Below, in pieces: positions 11,701-61,362 of a stretch of DNA of 64,000 nt. How positions within the stretch are numbered: position 1 is the stretch's first letter; the number at the start of each line of letters is the position of its first letter. The stretch comes from Phalacrocorax aristotelis (taxonomy: Eukaryota; Chordata; Aves; Suliformes; Phalacrocoracidae): the NCBI RefSeq assembly GCF_949628215.1, contig NC_134311.1, forward strand, positions 18,972,582-19,036,581, written 5' to 3'. The position numbers and the translations under genes were made by a program. The notes beneath the pieces were generated by a model. It was not told the origin of the DNA and searched no databases. It saw only the letters and a list, made by a program, of their open reading frames with translations.

Positions 11701-14700
11701 ACCTCTACTGCTGTGTTGCCCCATATGATGATGTCATCAATGTATTGCAGGTGTTCCAGAGCCTCACCCTGTTCTGGTGCAGTCTGGATTACTCAATGGC
11801 AAATGGCAGGACTGTGTTTCCACCCCTGGGGCAGTCAATTCCAGGTGTACTGGATGCCCCTCCAAGTGAAAGCAAACTGTGGCCTGCACTCTGCTGTCAG
11901 AGGGATTGAGAAGAATGCATTAGCAATATCAATTGTGGCATATCACTTGGCTGCCTTTGACTCCAGTTCGAATTGAAGTTCTAGCTCGTCTGACACGGCA
12001 GCACTCAGTGGAGGAGTGACTTTGTTCAGGCCACAATAGTCCACTGTTAGCCTCCACTCTCCATTAGACTTCTGCACTGGCCATATTAGACTGTTAAAAG
12101 GTGAGTAAGTCTTGCTGATGACTCCTTGGCTCTCCAGTCGGTGAATGAGCTCATGGATGGAATCAGGGAGTCTTGGTTCGTGCGATATTGCCGCCAGTGC
12201 ACTGTTGTGGTGGCAATCGGCACCTGTTTTTCTCTGACCTTCATCAACCCCACAGCAGAAGGGTCCTTCGAGAGGCCAGGCAAGGTAGAGAGCTGCTTAA
12301 TTCCCTATGTTTCCAAGGCAGCTACACCAAAAGCCCACCTGTAGCCTTTTGGGTCCTTGTAATAGCCTCTCCTGAGGTAGTCTATGCCAAGGATGCATGG
12401 AGCCTCTGGGCCAGTCACAATGGGGTGCTTTTGCCACTCATTCCCAGTTAGGCTCACTTTGGCCTCCAATACAGTTAGCTCTTGGGATCCCCCTGTCAAT
12501 CCAGCAATGCTGATGGGTTCTGCCCCTGTATAGTTTGATGGTATTAGGGTGCACTGTGCGCCGGTGTCCACTAAAGCTTTACACTCCTGTGAGCTGGATG
12601 TGCCAGGCCATCGGATCCACACAGTCCAGTAAGCCCGGTTATCCCTTTCCTCCACCTGGCTGGAGGCAGGGCCCCTCTAGTCCTGATCATGGCATTTGCA
12701 ACTCACTTCCTCTAAATATGGATCACAAGTGTCTCTATTAGGATCAGAAATAAAATCAGCGCTTCTGCTCCTCTGTCTGGGGAATTGCTTGCTGGAAACT
12801 GGAGCAGCAGCTCTCCTGGAAGAACCCCCATGAGTGATTATTCTTCCTTGCAACTCATGTACCCATGCCTCTAGGGTCGAGGTAGGTTTTCCATCCCACT
12901 TCTTCATGTCCTTTCTGTGGTCACGCAGTTAAAACCATAGGGTGCCCTGTGGTGTGTATCCTCTCTCTTGAGCCAAGGGACGCTTACTCCTAATGGCTGA
13001 GATACTGGTACGTACTGGTGGGGAGTAGGACATATCTTTGAATTGCTGGAACTCCCAGGATAGTTTCTCCACAGCCAAGATGAGGGAGGAAGAGATATTT
13101 TCTTTGTAATCCTGGAGTTTATCCATCACCTCCGCCACCATTGGTGCCTCGTCATCTTTCCAGGACGTTACTGCGAATGAGTTCCCATGTGTCAGTGGTG
13201 CGCTCTGTACAAACTTCCGCCACATGGGTTGTGTGCACTGGGCTTCATCTGGACCTTTGGATGACTGATGATCGTCTAGGTCACTATAAATCACCTCAAG
13301 CATGGTTAGTTCCCTCACGTACTGGATACATTTCTCCATGGTCATCCATTTTCCAAGGTGATATACAGTATCTTCCTTGAAGGGGTACCTTTCTCTCACA
13401 ACGGACAGGAGTCACCTCCAGAGGCTGAGGGCTTGTGCCCCTTTTCCAAATGCTGTGTCAATGCCCCCTTCCCTAGAGAGGGATCCCAGTTGTTTGGCTT
13501 CCTTCCCCTCTAATTCCGGACTGCTGGGCCCATTATCCCAGCATCAGAGCATCCAGGTGACAATGTGCTTACCTGAATGATGGCCGAAATCTTTTCGCAC
13601 ATCCCGCAACTCACTAAAGGATAGGGATCGGATGGTCTCTGTTTCTTGTACAATTTCTTCCTCCTCCTCTCGTGATGGCCCTGCTCTTCCATCATCTCTT
13701 TCTAAACAAGTTGACTTTCTCTTCCAGGATTTCTTCTTGTGTAAAGGGGCTACTGATACTGGCACGGGTTGGTCCTCTGATTCAGTTGCAACGCTTGTCA
13801 CCGGGGTTGGAGTAGCTGCAGTGTCTTGTCATGGGGGTTTGAGTGGCCACAGTGCTTGTCACTTTCCTTGTCTTTGTCTTTTTAGATCCAGAGGCCTTCT
13901 TTTCCCCTTGGGGGTACTGAATAATGTTAAACAGGGCTTGGTAGGCATGTGCCAGGCCCCAGCACATGGCAGTGATTTGTATCTCTCTGGAATTGCCAGG
14001 GTGACAGCATACTTCCTCCAAATAGTCTACTAATTTTTTAGGATTCTGCACTTGTTCAGGAGTGAAGTCCCACAACACTGGGGGTGCCCACCGTCTTAGG
14101 CATTTGCCCATACTGTCCCACATACCCTGCCATGCATAGCTATCGAGCCTTGGGGCAGATCTCTGGATGATGTTCCTAAATTCCTGATTAACCTTAGACA
14201 GAACTGAAACTGTCTGCCAAAGCAATACCAACAGATGTATCTTTAACTACCCAAGGATGTTCAAGATACTGAAAAGTTGTTGTAATGAAGGAGGAGGCAT
14301 TATAGAAGATGGTAGCTAAGGTGCCATTCTGTATTTCCTCCGTAAAAAACCTCTCAGAGGAGGAGATATAATTGCTAATTGGCTCCATGAGGTGGTACCC
14401 CAAGTACAGTAACAGCTTCCATGCAAGACCAATAATGCTCAAGGCCAGTGTTTTAATAACAACCTTCCCAGGCAAAACATCTCTAATCACTGCAGAGCAC
14501 AGCAAACTACAAAAACCAACAGCAATTTTTAATGTGTACTTCAAAATCAGCATGGTGTAGGCTGGACCAACTAATACTGAGAAAGATGAATCAACGCTGT
14601 GCCCAGCAACTGTTATTATCTCAAACCCTTTGTGCCCTGCGTTGGGCACCAAAAAGGACTGTCGTGGTTCAGCCCCAGTTGGCAACTGAACACCACGCAG

Positions 14701-17700
14701 CCGCTTGCTCACTCCCCCCACCCCTGTGGGATGGGGGAGAGAGCCACGATTGCTGCCTCCCTTCCCCGGCCAGCTCCCCCCAGTTAACATACTGGGCATG
14801 ACATTACATGATATGGAATATCCCTTTGGTCAGTTTGGATCAGCTCTCTTAGCTGTGCCCCCTCCCCTTCCGGCTTCTTGTGCAGCCGGCAGAGCACGGG
14901 AAGCTGGAAAAGCCCTTGACTAGTACAAGCACTACCCAGCAACAACTAAAACATCGGTGTGTTATCAACACTGTTTTCATACTAAGTCCAGAGCACAGCA
15001 CTGTGCCAGCTGCAGTGAAGAAGGTTAACTCTATCCCAGCTAAAACCATGACACAACTTCAGCAGAAAAATACCGTTTTAGAAACTTGGAATCAATTTTT
15101 TGTGTGTATTACAAAATCTAATGTAGTCTAGCTAAGGAACAATAAATATATACTTACTGAAACATAAGTTTTTATAAACTGCTGCCTTTTAATATACTTT
15201 TAAATTGTGTTTGCATTTTTCAGATTTGTAGATAATGAATATTCCGTCTAAAAAGTGCTGTGTGATGGTACACAATATCCGTTCTACATACAGACTAATT
15301 AAATACTTAAGGAAAAAAAGTGACTCGCTGGTCACAGAAAGAACATAGGTTCTTTCAAAAGTAATCAAATCCTGCTATGCCTTCTGATAAAGATGATCAA
15401 AAGAAAATAAGCTGAAGAAGGGAAAGGACATGTAAAGACAACTAAAACTACACTTACCTTACAAACTTATATGAGTTTTAATGTGTGTCTTTTCATTAAG
15501 GGAACTTATCATATCCTTTACATCTTGCAATTCTTAAGAAATGTAAATATTTCTGAGGAGTGACTAAGCTAAAAAGTTCAGAAAACTTTCCAGGGGTGAG
15601 AAGCGAGCATGGAACTACGGATGGAGCTACTGTTGTGAGATAATAAAGATGACAAAGGTGAGAGGTGTAAGGCACTACATGTGAGGTGTGAAGGGCTGTT
15701 AGAGTATGATCTTTGGGCAGATACTAGAACCCCCAAACTCCCCATTACTGTGTTCTGGTCTTTCAGCATGATCTATGTGCTTCTACACTTTCTGTGGTCT
15801 CAGCAGGAACTATTAGGGTCATGTCTTAGGTAAATTTTGTTACATTTACATCTTGGACCCGATAAGATTTGGAGAATATTGTCTGTGCTCAGTATGATGA
15901 CAATTTCTTATGATCAAACAGAATTTGTGTCCCTGCTTAGATGAAATCCCCAGTTTATTTCAGACACTTCATTGCTCTTGTTCTCTTATTTGAATTTAAT
16001 GCACAGAGAAACCATTAGAACTATCAGCACCTTATTTTGTTTAACAGAGGGTAAAATCCTGCAGCAGCTATCAAAAATACAAAATTATGTGAAGAGACTT
16101 CAGCAACAATTAAAAGACGTGAAGCCTACACCAGAATGTAAGTTGTGACGACAGATTTAAAAACGTTTTCCTCTACAGGCAGGTTTCTTGCACAGTTGGG
16201 CTTATGATTCTCTTGCAGACTTCTCCAGTCTGCTTTTTCCAGGAATCTGGGAAGGGAAGAATGCAGAAAAGTAAGAAATGGTGAAAGATTGTGCAGTTGG
16301 AAGTGGTATGGGTTTGTTTCTTCAGGCTGTTGAAAGCCAGGTATTTTCTGTATGTAACTCTTTGCCTTACATAAAATACAATTCATATTCTAGTGCCATT
16401 TAGGTATAGCTCCCTTTCATCTGGTAAAAGGTCACAGAGTAGGGTCTACAGGGAACTCATTTCTAGCCGTCCACATGGCTTGAAGTGTAAGTTGGAATGT
16501 TCTGTGGAAGATGCTGAAACAACTCGGTCTGTTTGGATGTTTTGAAACTTCTGGGAAATAGGCACTGAAAGAACCACTCTTCTGTGATGCTCTAGTACCT
16601 CGTGTGGAGCTCAGGCAGAAGTCCTGCTACTAGCTGAAGGCTTTCTGATGCTAGATTAAATGTACCTCATTTCATTTATTCAGTATCTATTCTATTAAAA
16701 AATGCATTATCTCCTTAAGCTGTCAGTAAAGATACCAAGAACTAACAAGGCATGAAAGCTGAACTAAGAGCTTTAGATGACATAACTCAACCAATTTTGT
16801 TTATTTTTTAAGGCCAGGTTAGTTAAACTATGTGTTCAATATGTGTCCATTCAGATGTTGTGCTGGTTTAAAAAAGGTTCTAAAACATATTTCTACCATT
16901 GCAAAATAGACCTCTAGACAGCTGTATTACCATCTTTCTCTGATGTTTCTTTGTTAGCTTTGTTAAAGTAGTGACCTGTAGATTAAATAGGATTGCTGCA
17001 GTCTGGTGTAAACCAAAGATTTGAGTGTGCATCTTAAGTCACCAACTGCATGGTTATAAAAAACAGAAGTGGAAACTCTTTAGGAGAAGGCTGCGTTATT
17101 CTGTGAATCAGTTGAAGGTCACTCAGAACGAGACTTGTTTAATGGAAATAAACATTTATACTGGGATTTGCATCCAGCTAGCTAAATCAGTGTGAAATCA
17201 CACCTTTTGAATAAATGAGAGTCTGTCTTCTAAGGCAGAGATGGAAATGCATGCTTTTTTGTACTCTGAAGTAACAGTGTCCCAGAAGTCTCTGCAAGTG
17301 CCTACATTTTTGGGCAGTGCTGAATTACTGTTAAATACTGTCAACTTATTAAGTGTTATGCTCTTTTCTTCTTTTCCTTTTTAGTTGTGGACAAGCTCAA
17401 AGAAATGATGGAAGAAGCTGAAAATGCAGTCAATGCTTTTAAAGAGGAACAGAGGCAAATGTATGTTTATACATGATTCAGCTACAAGAAAAAGTGCTTT
17501 TGTAAGACACAATGAAAACTTTGCATTAATCAAGTAAATTATTCTTTTGATTTACTCTGTTGCTAGCGATTCCTATGGTATGTAAATCAAAACTCAAACT
17601 ATCAATATTAGAATCTAGATAAACAGCCTTTTAGGGAGGCTGTTTGTATAGCTATTGCAGTGATCCAGTGTAACGATGAATTGCCTGTGAAAAGGCTTCT

Positions 17701-20700
17701 CAGAGAAAAGCCGCAGAAAAGATTATTAGGTCATGGTTTTTTTGTTGTTGCTATTGTTTTGTTTTTTAAGTGGGTGGGGTTTTTTTCCATTCTCTCTACT
17801 GGTGTCAGGTGTTTGAATGCCATAAATGTGTGCTTTCCCTAAAAGGGTAACCTAAGTGTGGTTGTGTAGTGCTTTATTATGGGATCATTACAACTGTGCT
17901 GTCATCTGTGTTAACACTTCAGTTCTTAATCTTTGAACAATAGCTTTTGTGTGGCATTGAACAGTTCCAAAATTCATGCTTGGTGAATAAGCAATGAATA
18001 CTGGAGTTTTTTTCTTACATTTGAGAGTTTGTTCTTTTTTTCAGATATGAGCGGCTTGTGAAGGAGGAAAAAATTGCCATTAATGAGCTCAGTGTCTTTG
18101 AGAGAAAAGTGGGACTGTGGGCGTTAGGCAGCTCAACAACCAAAAAAGGTTTGAAATTACCATCAGCCAGGGTCTCAGTTGATAAAACACTTGAAAATCA
18201 TCTACCTGAAGAAGTAGTAGAGTTTGAAAGATTTCTTCAGCGAACAGGAGGGCGGCAGGGAGGCTGGGATGATTATGATTATCAAAATTTTCTGCAAGTA
18301 TGGACAAAACACAAAGGAAGGCTATCTTATGTGGATGAAGCCCTTGCGTATCTCTGTGGAAGAACAAAAGAAGATATTGAACAACATGACAGATGGTATC
18401 GAGAATTTCTAATTTTCCATGAAAGAAAGAAAGAGGTAAAATAATCCCTCTAGGGCTTTTGTAGCATTAAGAAAAAGTACTTATTTTTAAAATGCATGCA
18501 TTTCTTATTTTTGTGTTTGTTTCTCTGGTGATGGTGCTAGGTGGATTTCTGTTACAGTTGATGGTGTATAACCGAAGCCTTTAGCATCCTCAACTTGCCA
18601 AAAATATTTGTCTTACCGAATTACCAATAAGCATAGACCTAACAACTTACTGAAGTGGGCTGTGTATTGCCAAAGTATATGTTAAAGGCTTTTGATGGCA
18701 GTCGTCCAGAAAGTTAGATGCCAATCCTAGAGCAGTAAGTGATCCTATCTGAAATTGCAGTTCTAATTATACCTGTCCCTAAGAATATTTGTCCCACTGT
18801 ATAGGCAATATACCTCTGCCATACTGACATAGAGAACTATGATTCCTTCAAGAACTATTCATCTGAGTAATAAAAGATACACTGACAGAAACTGAATTAT
18901 AAAATAGTAATTGGAATTGTTAATTTGAAGAAAAAAATTAAGACCTGAAATACGTTTGCATTAAAAAAAGCATATTACACCAACATTAATAACTACTCCA
19001 AGGTAATATGAATGCTGTAACTTCAGTAATTTTAGCAGGCACATATTAAAGCTGCCTGTGTCATCCATAAAAGTAGGAAAAAAGATCAGGAGAAAGGAGA
19101 CATTTTTTTTGCCTTAAGTTTTGCCCTTAGTAGACTTCTAATTCCTATCAGCAGTTTATATCCTTGGAGTGTATGTTTTCATCAGACCGAATAAAGAGAA
19201 TGTGTAAAATTTTCATTAAAACCTTTTTTTTTCCCTGCTGTTCTCTCGCAGTCAATTAAGAAGTGGAAAGAAAAGCAGATGCAAGAAAAAGAAGGAAATT
19301 TGAAGGAGAAAGAGGAATCAGAAAAAAAGCTCAAGGAAAAATGGCTACAGCATGAAGAAGCTCAGAAGCAGAAAACAGAAGAAGAAAGAAGAAGACAACA
19401 AGCAGCAATTGAAGCGTGGAAGAAACAGAAAGCAATAGAATTTGCAACGGAACAAGCATCACAACTAAAACTAGAAGAAGAGAAGGAGAAAAAGCAACAG
19501 AAAGAACGCCAGCGCCAATGCCAGATGAAATTACTGTTGGAAAGGTATACCTTGCAGAAGAAAGAAAAGGAGGAACTTGAGAAGCTTGAAGAGGAGAAGA
19601 GAGAGAAAGCTGAAAAGGAGGAAAGGAAGAGAATTGCTGCAGAAGAAATTACTAAGTTTCAAGAGCGTGTCCGTAATTACATCTCCAGTTATGCATGTTG
19701 TTCTAAATACACCTACTTCCTCCTATTATATACTCTGTTAAACACTTTTAAAAATCCTTAATACCCATGTTTCATTAACTATTTTTGATTCACTAGGAAC
19801 AGCAGCATGTTACTTACAAGAAACAGTATGAAACTTTATTCTAGACAAAGATGTTGCTTTTCCTCAGTATCTTAAATTCTACAGGTTTATTCAAGCCCGT
19901 ATTTTTTTCTACATATAGAAGTGGTTTTATTTACTTCACTGTGAAAATGTTTGGGAAAAACAACTTAGGCTGTGTTGCTCTCCATGCTATAGAAAACATG
20001 AAAAGACCTGATTGTTGTATGCAGGTATGAAATAAAAAGAGATGCTTAGGATCCTGCAGGTTTCAGTAGCTGTAACGTCAAGTTAGATCCCATCTCAGTG
20101 TAAATCCAATTACTGGAGAACCAATACTACTGTCAGCATTCACACTAGAGTTAATTTTTGTAAACAGAGATTAAACCACTGCAATCCTTTTTTTTTCAAT
20201 ACTGTGTAACTATACTTTGTCCAGGACAAGCTGTGTAGCGAGTAAGCTATCTAGTGTAACTTTTTATTCTGTACTATGACAAAGCAATTTCAAAACAAAA
20301 AAATTAACTGTGAAAAGGGTGTGTATATATTTTGTTACAATATGTTCTACTTCCAAGGATAAGTTTGCTTTTCCATTTGTTGTTTGTTTCAGGATGTACA
20401 TAAACTGGAGCTAAGGATTCTACAAAAACAAGCTAAAGAAGGAGAGAAACAAGAAAAAGAAAAAAAGGTTGGCAAAGTTAAGAGAGAAGGTAACATTTCT
20501 TTTTTTAACCTGAGGTGGTTGTTTAAACAGCCTTTTTCCTCATTGCTCTAAAAAGCAATTATTTTTACTTATCTAAATGGTTGATGAAGGGAAAAAATTT
20601 AAATAGTAAGTTGTGCTCATTATCAGGAGACAAAAATGCAGCAGCCATAGTCGTTCTTGTGTTTAAAAAAAAAAAGGGGGGGAGCGTGTAAAGAAAAAAG

Positions 20701-21319
20701 GCAGGAGATAAATAAATGGTCTCCTGGCAATATTTGTTCTGGGGAAGGCCTATAGGTCATACAGGTGAGCTGCAGTATGGGTGATGGTTTCATTAAATGG
20801 TTTTCTATCATTAGTTAACTAAGTAGGCAGGTTCCAGAAGAGCTTTGGGAATATTGTCTGGGTTCTTAGCAATTAACCTTTTAAATGACCAATGAGGGCA
20901 AACAGTTGTTGCCCCTCTTACTGGTGTTCATGTTTCTGCCATTTCTTGTGATAGTGCAGCAGGAAAAGCCTCTGGCTAGCCAACTGTATTTTGTTTACTC
21001 CACACCTATTCATATGATGAAAACCTAATGAGTGTATGTAACTCATTCTTTGATCAATAAAATAGCCCAATATTTTGTTTCACTCTGAGGTCGAGGTTCA
21101 CATCACCAGAGACCAGTCCAGGTTGTACAGACCTACCACGGGCTGGGAGGAACGCGTGAAAGAGGTCGCACCAACAGCTTCAAAACTGCTTTTACGAGCT
21201 CCTCATAGGTGAGAACAATTATGGATGCGTGGTATAACAAAAATACAGTTCTATATGACCTCTTTATGCTTTTTTGCCTTGTTTTTAGAGCTTCTCCAGC
21301 CTGGTGGCAAGGATTATAG
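5639..21319 (+). CDS. CCDC112: Coiled-coil domain-containing protein 112, ten coding exons, 502 aa
   Basis: Coding exons: 5639-5689, 6345-6460, 8518-8639, 16048-16137, 17385-17460, 18045-18435, 19252-19668, 20393-20488, 21090-21208, 21289-21319. Joined length is 1509 nt with consistent phases, ending at TAG. The start ATG sits in a good context (CCGACATGG) and opens a short Ala-rich N-terminus. Recognisable vertebrate CCDC112 segments are FKEEQR (exon 5), LPEEV...[15 protein letters not shown] (exon 6), IEAWKKQK and KERQRQ (exon 7), [16 protein letters not shown] (exon 8) and [13 protein letters not shown] (exon 9). Most of residues about 60-180 and 283-460 are charged, heptad-like coiled coil. 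The human protein is reported at centriolar satellites; there is no enzymatic motif. All introns are GT-AG; the exon 7 donor (GTCCGT) is weak. Intron 3 holds an antisense ERVL provirus. PGGT1B begins 324 bp downstream on the same strand. Confidence 0.95.
7612..8000 (-). mobile_element. CR1 LINE 3' fragment
   Basis: On + it starts with the reverse complement of the CR1 tail (AATCATAGAATTG, then GGAAAAGACCCTTAAGATCATCGAGTCC-type sequence). It continues with CR1 landmarks such as CTCCCTGGGCAGCCTGTTCCAATG, CCTAATATCCAACCTAAAC and the block ending near CCCCAGCTCC. It is 5' truncated and non-coding, and sits in CCDC112 intron 2 antisense to the gene. Confidence 0.9.
8915..9502 (-). repeat. 3' LTR of the ERVL-like provirus (588 bp, full length)
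   Basis: In minus orientation it starts TGTCATGGTTTTAGTTGG and ends CTGAACCATGACA. It includes an AT-rich stretch with TAA/TTA microsatellite units at 9058-9112 followed in minus orientation by the TTAAACTGTTCTTACC region typical of avian ERVL LTRs. Compared with the partner LTR it retains about 194 bp that the 5' LTR has lost. Confidence 0.9.
9503..9520 (-). other. Polypurine tract of the ERVL-like provirus
   Basis: On the minus strand, AATAAGGGGTGGATAC directly precedes the TG of the 3' LTR. A purine-rich stretch at this point primes plus-strand DNA synthesis in retroviruses. The match is modest and the call rests mainly on position. Confidence 0.55.
9726..11102 (-). pseudogene. Broken ERVL pol: RNase H and integrase
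   Basis: The longest intact frame of the provirus is 10215-11102 (295 codons, minus). It contains an RNase H-type FTDGS motif and a later [11 protein letters not shown] block, followed by the start of an integrase His/Cys zinc-binding region (10215-10330). Integrase continues in another frame at 9979-10308 ([27 protein letters not shown]) and again at 9726-9926 ([32 protein letters not shown]). Frame changes and stops between these pieces inactivate it. Family assignment follows the overall resemblance to ERVL/class III pol. Confidence 0.85.
11363..12283 (-). pseudogene. Broken ERVL pol: reverse transcriptase
   Basis: Reading minus, the region opens with a finger-domain-like segment (12086-12283, HWRQYRTNQ). 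It passes through a frameshift, has the catalytic YIDD box at 11733-11744, and ends in a connection-like segment at 11363-11569 ([19 protein letters not shown]). Several stops and frame changes separate the pieces. The catalytic Asp pair is still present, but the enzyme cannot be made from this copy. Confidence 0.85.
12305..12655 (-). pseudogene. ERVL-type aspartic protease fragment
   Basis: A minus frame of 116 codons carries the retroviral aspartic protease active site [12 protein letters not shown], with DTGA encoded at 12557-12568. A later hydrophobic CILGIDYL segment corresponds to the second conserved part of the fold. It lies between gag and reverse transcriptase, as expected. The frame is open, but its neighbours are disrupted. 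Confidence 0.85.
12677..14231 (-). pseudogene. Broken ERVL gag-like region
   Basis: Four consecutive minus open frames in different phases (13782-14231, 13544-13801, 12929-13399, 12677-12907) fill the space between the leader and the protease. Visible features are a helical capsid-like part near 14100, a Glu-rich run near 13670, and a basic Arg/Ser-rich part near 12780. I see no CCHC zinc knuckle. The gag assignment rests on position and composition rather than on a recognised motif. Confidence 0.7.
14634..14651 (-). other. Primer binding site of the ERVL-like provirus
   Basis: Eight bases inside the 5' LTR boundary the minus strand reads TGGTGCCCAACGCAGGGC. It begins with TGG, complementary to a tRNA CCA end. 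By eye it resembles the Lys1,2-type site (about 15 of 18 positions) more than a Leu-type site, so the primer tRNA is uncertain. Confidence 0.65.
14660..15053 (-). repeat. 5' LTR of the ERVL-like provirus (394 bp, internally deleted)
   Basis: It matches the 3' LTR at both ends but lacks about 194 bp between GGGAGAGAG and CCACGATTG (junction near 14735). The missing segment corresponds to about 8999-9190 of the other LTR. Short GAG microhomology at the junction suggests a slippage or recombination deletion. In minus orientation it starts TGTCATGGTTTTAGCTGG and ends CTGAACCACGACA. Confidence 0.88.
15059..16040. other. Remainder of CCDC112 intron 3
   Basis: AT-rich unique intron sequence between the provirus and exon 4. 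No repeat or exon was recognised. Confidence 0.5.
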
Positions 21320-21449
21320 ATGAGCACGGGCCTGTCCCTGTCGCACGGGAATGACTTCCTTGCTTGTGAAGCGGCCAGCAGTCCTCTGGAGTCGTCACAT
21401 TTACTTGATGCCATGATGTGTATTATATTTATGTTGTTCGAAAAAGAGC

Positions 21450-60846
<39,397 letters not shown>

Positions 60847-61362
60847 TTATGACTTGAATTTAGTTCTGGTAGCATAACTGTAGCCCAAGGTTAAAAGCCA
60901 TGTATAACCAATGTGCTCTTTTAAGTGCTGGAGTCATACAATCAGATCTGTGTTGCTGGCATCACTTCGATAGGGGATTGCCTTCAGCAGGTTATTCTGC
61001 GTTGTGAAAAAATATTTTGATTATAGAGAAGTTTGTCACCACAGACTGTAAGTGGCTCTTCAAATGGCTTTACTTCTAAGAAACCCCTTGAGGCATTTAA
61101 ACTTCATTTTTATTTTATTTTTTTAAATTTGTGCATACTGTGTCAAAATATATAATAGGGGAGTATTTTCAAAATCTGTTTACATACCATACAGTATAGC
61201 ACAGAGCATTGGAGTTCTTTATGATCTTAATGTTTGACATATTTTTGGGTAGAGAGTCTCCCATATTAAGTCTCAGTTAAAAGTTACCTTTTATTGTCTA
61301 CTTTCAGATTCTATAAACTTTGTTAAAAAAATGAGGTAAATAAAATTATTTTATTCAATATA
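60847..61362 (+). other. PGGT1B: PGGT1B 3' untranslated region
   Basis: Sequence from the TGA (60844-60846) to shortly after the first canonical poly(A) signal at 61339-61344, about 500 bp. Longer isoforms using later sites are possible. Confidence 0.6.
61339..61344 (+). terminator. PGGT1B: Polyadenylation signal AATAAA of PGGT1B
   Basis: The first AATAAA after the stop codon, followed within 30-40 bases by T-rich sequence suitable as a downstream element. Confidence 0.65.

Larger units (their letters stand above)
8915..15053 (-). mobile_element. ERVL-like endogenous retrovirus (provirus), degenerate, no env
   Basis: A 6.1-kb element antisense to CCDC112 inside intron 3. Order on the minus strand: 5' LTR (14660-15053), primer binding site, gag-like region, protease, reverse transcriptase, RNase H, integrase, purine tract, 3' LTR (8915-9502). 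Both LTRs are bounded by TG...CA. Flanks CCACT (8910-8914) and CAACT (15054-15058) form a 5-bp target duplication with one mismatch, as expected for ERVL. Only about 220 bp lie between the integrase end and the 3' LTR, so there is no room for env. All reading frames are interrupted by frameshifts or stops, so the element is not functional. The two LTRs differ at about nine positions over the roughly 320 bp of their right-hand parts, so it is not ancient. Confidence 0.92.
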
